Shown: in pieces, positions 33,441-64,000 of the stretch
Layout: each line of letters begins with the position of its first letter
Numbering within the stretch: position 1 is the stretch's first letter
Assembly (NCBI RefSeq): GCF_027596085.1
Contig: NC_072451.1
Span: 5,776,231-5,840,230 of the forward strand
DNA length: 64,000 nt
DNA from: Anoplopoma fimbria
Lineage: Eukaryota > Chordata > Actinopteri > Perciformes > Anoplopomatidae
Reading direction: 5' to 3'
Notes under the pieces: model-generated
What the model was told of the DNA's origin: nothing
What the model saw: the letters and a program-made list of their open reading frames with translations, nothing else
Databases searched by the model: none
Position numbers and translations under genes: made by a program

Positions 33441-35749
33441 CTTAAAGATTACCCCGTTATTGGGGAAAGGACATGATCATCTATATATTGTTCAATTTCA
33501 GAATCCAATGTTCTTTAAGATAATAGGGTGAGAGAGGTAGTATGGAGCACAGGTGACTTAGTGGTAATGAACCAATATATATGCATCATGCAAAACCGAT
33601 CCTTATGCTTCACAAAGGGAGCTCAGCACATTCACTCATCACAGTTTTGTCTGTTATGATAACGCAGATGTGGGGAAACTTCCCCTCCTCGCAGTGACAT
33701 CACACATGCCCCCCCACCTCAAAGAAGGGATAGTCTCCTATGTAGGCGTCTGTGAGCCACCATGTCGATTTCTCTATTGTTTATAATAAAGAAGCTTTCA
33801 CAGACAATGCCTGGCCCGTTCGCGGTGAAGCGTGAGCGGGTCATCGACTTTGCATTAAATTTGATTTGATATCTGAACAGAAGCCAAGTTTCCATATAAT
33901 TTACAGACCAGTGTGCCGTCTCTCCGGCCTTTTCTTTTTGGATGGCTCAGTGTAAACTGAGAGGCTGATGTTCAAACAACAAGGCAGGGAGCCATAGTGG
34001 ATTCACAGCTTTGCCTTTGGCCTCCTCGTCAAGTCTCCTGACAGCGAACTGGCCCCCTTACTCCAACTCATAAAGTGCACCACCAAGATCCTACAGCGGC
34101 TGCATGTACTGTATGTCTGCCGACTGTGTGTGTGGTCAGATGGAGCATCGGACACTCCTGGAAAGTCACGGATGAAAGACATATCGAGCACTAAATCTGC
34201 TAAATCCATGATGTGAGTCTCATCCACTCTGTCTGCTCTTCGGATGATGTGCTTACAGTTCAGCACATGGAACGATTTAGACAGCGATCAAAAAACGATT
34301 AAGGCACATCTTGTTAAACTTGCATAATTACTGTCAAAGTGTATTCTTACCGTGGCAGCTAAAGGATGAGGCTTTTTTTTTTTTTTTTAAAGTTATTGTC
34401 GAAAAATCCACACATGCTAAATATTTGAGCCAACTGTCACTTTTCAAAACAAAAAAAGTTTAATTAAATTTGTATTGTCATAATTGATAACAGATGAATC
34501 TTTAAATTTATTTAGTGACATTTCTACTGTGATTCATCACATGCTGTCAAATGTGGTTTTCATGTGTAACTCCTCAGCTTTTATATCTCAAAACACATCC
34601 ACACCACAGGGTGGAACTGAGCTCCTATTTTTTTTAAATGTTTTATATTTTTACATTTGTTTTTCTGTTTCAGGTTTCATATTATGCACAGAAAGACAAA
34701 CAGTGACAGTGAAAAGTCTGACATTTTTTGATATGAGTTCATTCGTCAGCTGAAGAGAATATTTGACTTTCTTATAAGGTTAAAAATCTCCAAAAGGAAT
34801 GACAGCAAGAAACACTATTTTAGCTTCTTCTGTCATATTGACAGATCCTTTAACATTTGAAAACACATTTAAAACAATCATAAAGGGATGTTTTATTTTG
34901 GCAGCAGTGATGAAGCTATTATTTTTTGTATTGACACACAAGTTAAATGTTTTGAGAGAGTGACTGCTTTTTGACAGAATAAATCCAGTGTTGTGCTGCT
35001 CAGTTTAAAATGGTGTGATGATTGTTATGAGTGTTTGGAGAACTACAACAGTAGCCATGTTTCCATCAATGTACATTTATAAAAAATCTACAAAACTTTT
35101 CTCAATTGTAAAAAAATGAAACACGGCCACTACAAGCTGAACATGAAAACGTCCTCATTTGATACAAATTCTTGAAGACCTCCTACAATCAATCTCGTGG
35201 TTTTTACACATAGACTGTTTATAAGAAGTGGTTACATGAGGACCCTGAAGGCCACGCAGACTTGTTTTGTTTTCGGTTCGTGTTTCTTGTGTTATTTCTT
35301 CTTCTCTGTTTACTGGCGGATTAAAGCCATGACGAGCATCTAGAGCCAACTGGTCAAACTACTCAATATATATATATAATATCCTTTATTCACTTCAAAC
35401 CTCAAACATGTTGATGGAAACGCGCGTAAAATGCTTTTATTTGTTGTTGTTGTTGTTGTTGCAACATTTAAAAAGTTTTCTTAAAATTCACTTGATAATT
35501 GAATGTAAATCCACTGGTTGTGTTCCTTGGACACTGTGATTTAATTTAGATTTAATTTTGTCCTAACTAGTGCATCAAATGTGTATTAAACCGCAGCTGA
35601 AAATAATCCCCAACAGAACCAATTATTCTTATTTGACTAAAGTTTGCAATGAAAGTATTGGCCTAATCTATAGTGGTGACCAGTTTAAAAGATGAACATC
35701 TTGATCAGGAACTGGTGGGTTTGGGGATGAAAATAATTGTAGAAATTGA
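33441..35749. other. Gene-free stretch
   Basis: Intergenic; includes a T-run (34374-34389) and a short TTG repeat (about 35438-35461). Nothing else recognised. Confidence 0.45.
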
Positions 35750-36200
35750 AGCTCTGTGTCAAACAGAGTTAATGACCCTTCAAGTTCTGTTCAGCAAGAT
35801 GATCTTCACAAGGGAACACAATGATTTTTGAAGCATGAAGAAATAAGCTAACGATGGGCTATAAACGAGTTAGACCACACATTGATGTGAGTAATCACAA
35901 TGAGGCTATAAAGGCGGACTACTCAGTACAATGACACTTTGTAGTCTGATTTAGCCACTTTTTAAAGACATGTAAAAGCTTCAAACTCACAAGATTGGTA
36001 TTTACTGGTGTGTTTTATAGCGTAGAACGAACCAATAACATTTCTTAAGCTTGTGTTAATTACAGACCTTACTTCAGGCATCTAACCAAAACCCCATTAA
36101 AATAAAAAGTAACTTCAAGACGAGATAACTGGAAGTGCAAAAACCGCTGAGTCATTTCAGGGTTTTAGGTCTGACTCCTGCAGCACTCTGTGCCCCAGTT
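35750..36200 (+). repeat. Dispersed repeat, copy 1 of 2
   Basis: Shares ordered segments with 55260-55640: GCGGACT/GTGGACTTGTTC, TTTGTAGTCTGATTTAGCCA, AGCTTCAAA, ACAGACCTTACTTCAGGCAT, GGAAGTGC, TTTAGGTCT and CTCCTGCAG. Non-coding, same orientation. Confidence 0.7.
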
Positions 36201-37515
36201 AAAGCTAGTTTTGGTCTTTTCATGGGATTTGTTGACCGTAGCAAAAATGGGTAAAATCCCCTTCATGTATAGGTCACAGCAATTTATTTTATGCAAAACA
36301 TGAATAAGCAGACTACCTCTGAGAACAAGAAAAATTTTCACATTTATTTGATATCAAACAGGAGTTGAATTAAATATCAGCTGATGATGGACTCTTACAA
36401 AAGAAATAAAATTAACCTAATCAGTGCTGCAACAACTTTTCACACTTTCCTGCCATGTTCTTTTTTCCTTTTTTTTTATTCTGAATAGTTCAGTTAATAA
36501 ATTAATTAGTGTCAAAGGATGAAATATGTCCGCAAAAATTGCAATATCGCATTGGCGTGAACATAAGTCTTTAAACTTGACAATTCCTTCAAGTAAAATA
36601 AATTACACAATTTTCCAAATTCACTCCAAATCTGTGCATGGCCCGGTGTTAACAAATATACTACTGGCAAAAGAATCATCATTCATGAAAGCAAAAGCAC
36701 TTCACAAGCAGAGACGTGAGCATGATTTCATATGGATCTCTCGAAACTTCATTTTTTTTCATATTCAAACATAATACAACGAGTCAAGTGTGAGAGGAAG
36801 AAGCACATTTCCACGATTTTGATTAACCTTGTCTGAAGAATCGTATTAACATCGACAGGGCATAACTACTGAATGGTTGCCGTTTCTCTTTTCTTTTTTT
36901 TCTTCTTTGTTTTTTTTTGTTGTTGAATTTTTACACTAGTGGTACAGCAAAATATATTTTCTTTAGCTGTTACTTTGACAACAGTTAAATGTGCAATAGA
37001 GAAAATATAAGGCCTGAGTCTGAATTAGTGGTTTCTTAACTTTACAGTCCTGACTGTGCAGTGGAGCCACACTAGTTCTACTTCTGGACTTCATGACTAA
37101 AAAGACCCTGGTTCTGCAAAGTCCCCCCTCGAATATGTCCGGAGTTTCAAAGTTCTTTGCTTGGAGTATTTTTTTTTTTCATCCCTCATTCTTCGACAGA
37201 ACAGTACAACAGAAAAGCCAGACTCATCTCTGACGCGGCGGCCTGTGTGTTATTCTCTGCACCTCTCTGGTCCAACAGCAGAGCTTTCACAGTCCACATT
37301 TGTCTGGCCTCGGATGGACGTGTTTTGTGTGTTAATGGGATCTGTGTGCAAAAAAAAAAGTAATTTCTTCATTCCTTTTCCCACCCGACAACATTTCACT
37401 TCCTGTCCTAACAGGAAGGGCATGTGGAGTGCGGAGCCAGACTTTTGCCGGCTCTCTTGACATCAACCGAAAAGCAGCCATCTGTTGAAACCTGTGCAAA
37501 CAGAGAGGGGCCGGC
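36201..37515 (-). other. adgrl2: Probable adgrl2 3' UTR
   Basis: Sequence directly after the adgrl2 stop codon in transcript direction. Minus-strand AATAAA hexamers occur at 36475-36480 and about 36283-36288 and could set the 3' end, giving a 3' UTR of roughly 1.0-1.2 kb. There is no transcript evidence. No other gene seen. Confidence 0.4.
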
Positions 37516-63098
<25,583 letters not shown>

Positions 63099-64000
63099 CT
63101 AAATGCAGCAGCGAGGAAAACAGGGGGGAAGTCAGTGAAGCGTCAGGGAAGCGGGCCTGAGACGGTTCTGCAAGCTGAAGCTGAAATAATGAATCCTGCA
63201 TACACCTCAGAGTCATCATCCCTTTAGCAACATTGCTTGATCAGAAAGAAAAGAAAGTAATTGTGTGCAGAATGAATACAAACAAAGGGATCGCATGTTT
63301 AGCAGGGAACATAATAGCATAACTGTAACTAACAAGCTGAAGAAAATAATACACACCAATACTCTTATCAATGATTAGCTGTCAGTGTTTGTCTTCTCAT
63401 CTGTGATCAGTGAACAGTTATTTTGTGATAAAGTGATTTACTTTTTATACCCAGCCTCTACCAATCTGCCTTAACTGAGCTGTGACGCAGTTTCCTTCTA
63501 CATATTCATGCTATACACTATATACCATATGCTAATCTCCATGGAATGACGCTTTTGAGGTTAGTATACACAGAAATCTATTTACTTTTCCACTTTGCAC
63601 CGAGAGGAAATGAAGCAACACATGCACACACATCAATCAAAAAGTGACTTTGGAATTGCACTGCCAATTAAACTTCACAAAGAGAAAAGCCAGTGCAGCG
63701 TTCATGTCATATCACACAGGCCATAATTACGAGTGACTGAGTGGGAATAACATGCATACCATTCAGATTCCAAGGTGTAATTCTGAGTCTGATATATTAG
63801 ACATTTCTGACAAGTGTTATCTCCGACTTGGCAGAAAGAGCTACAGAAGTGTCAACAAATTTTTCTTGGCGTAGAGGCTGCAAAAACCACCGTCGGTGGC
63901 AATTACATCTAAATAAAATTCAATATCGATGCAATCAACTCAGCCAATTGTACCCTTTTTGTTTCCAGTTTCACTATTTAATGAGAGGGTATGTAGAAAT
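63099..64000 (-). other. adgrl2: adgrl2 intron running off the right edge
   Basis: Upstream intron. No hormone-receptor domain exon is seen before the window ends. Confidence 0.7.

Overview
This looks like nuclear DNA from a teleost fish. The genes are split into short exons by introns, dinucleotide microsatellites are very dense, and several repeats resemble families common in spiny-rayed fish genomes (a Tc1-type element with 41-bp inverted ends, a fold-back repeat, and a 'gctgcaact...' repeat). No prokaryotic, viral or organellar gene was seen.

Two protein-coding genes can be supported, both on the minus strand. (1) Positions 305-4539 hold the first three coding exons of a cAMP-dependent protein kinase catalytic subunit. 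They cover the myristoylated N-terminus, the A-helix and the glycine-rich loop through the ATP-anchoring lysine. The rest of the gene lies off the left edge. Residues such as TEQY and MGNAAT fit the beta isoform (prkacb) better than alpha. (2) Positions 37516-63098 hold 15 coding exons of the adhesion GPCR latrophilin-2 (adgrl2). They join in one consistent frame into 961 residues: end of the hormone-receptor domain region, GAIN domain, GPS cleavage site, seven membrane helices and a long cytoplasmic tail ending in a PDZ ligand. The lectin and olfactomedin exons lie off the right edge. ADGRL2 and PRKACB share a human chromosome arm (1p31), as do the paralogues ADGRL1 and PRKACA (19p13), so the pairing supports both assignments. 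I chose the ADGRL2/PRKACB pair from residue matches.

Layout from left to right: prkacb exons 3, 2 and 1 (305-4539) with its GC-rich leader (to about 4800); about 33 kb of gene-poor sequence (4.8-37.5 kb) made of repeat fragments, microsatellites and unassigned sequence; adgrl2 3' region and last exon (about 36.3-38.4 kb); adgrl2 exons and introns to 63.1 kb; then the intron leading to the upstream adgrl2 exons (63.1-64 kb). adgrl2 is transcribed towards prkacb, so the genes are in tandem. One acts at the cell surface as a cleaved adhesion receptor and the other is the cytosolic effector kinase of cAMP signalling. Nothing in the sequence shows a direct partnership.

The most interesting signals are structural: dinucleotide repeats placed inside or next to adgrl2 splice acceptors, a complementary CA/UG repeat pair flanking one 92-nt exon, a cluster of eight AACGG/CCGTT sites in prkacb intron 1, a collapsed duplicate of a Tc1-type MITE, and receptor changes (two new extracellular glycosylation sequons and an Arg in TM1) that suggest a diverged teleost duplicate. 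I found no convincing new gene system.
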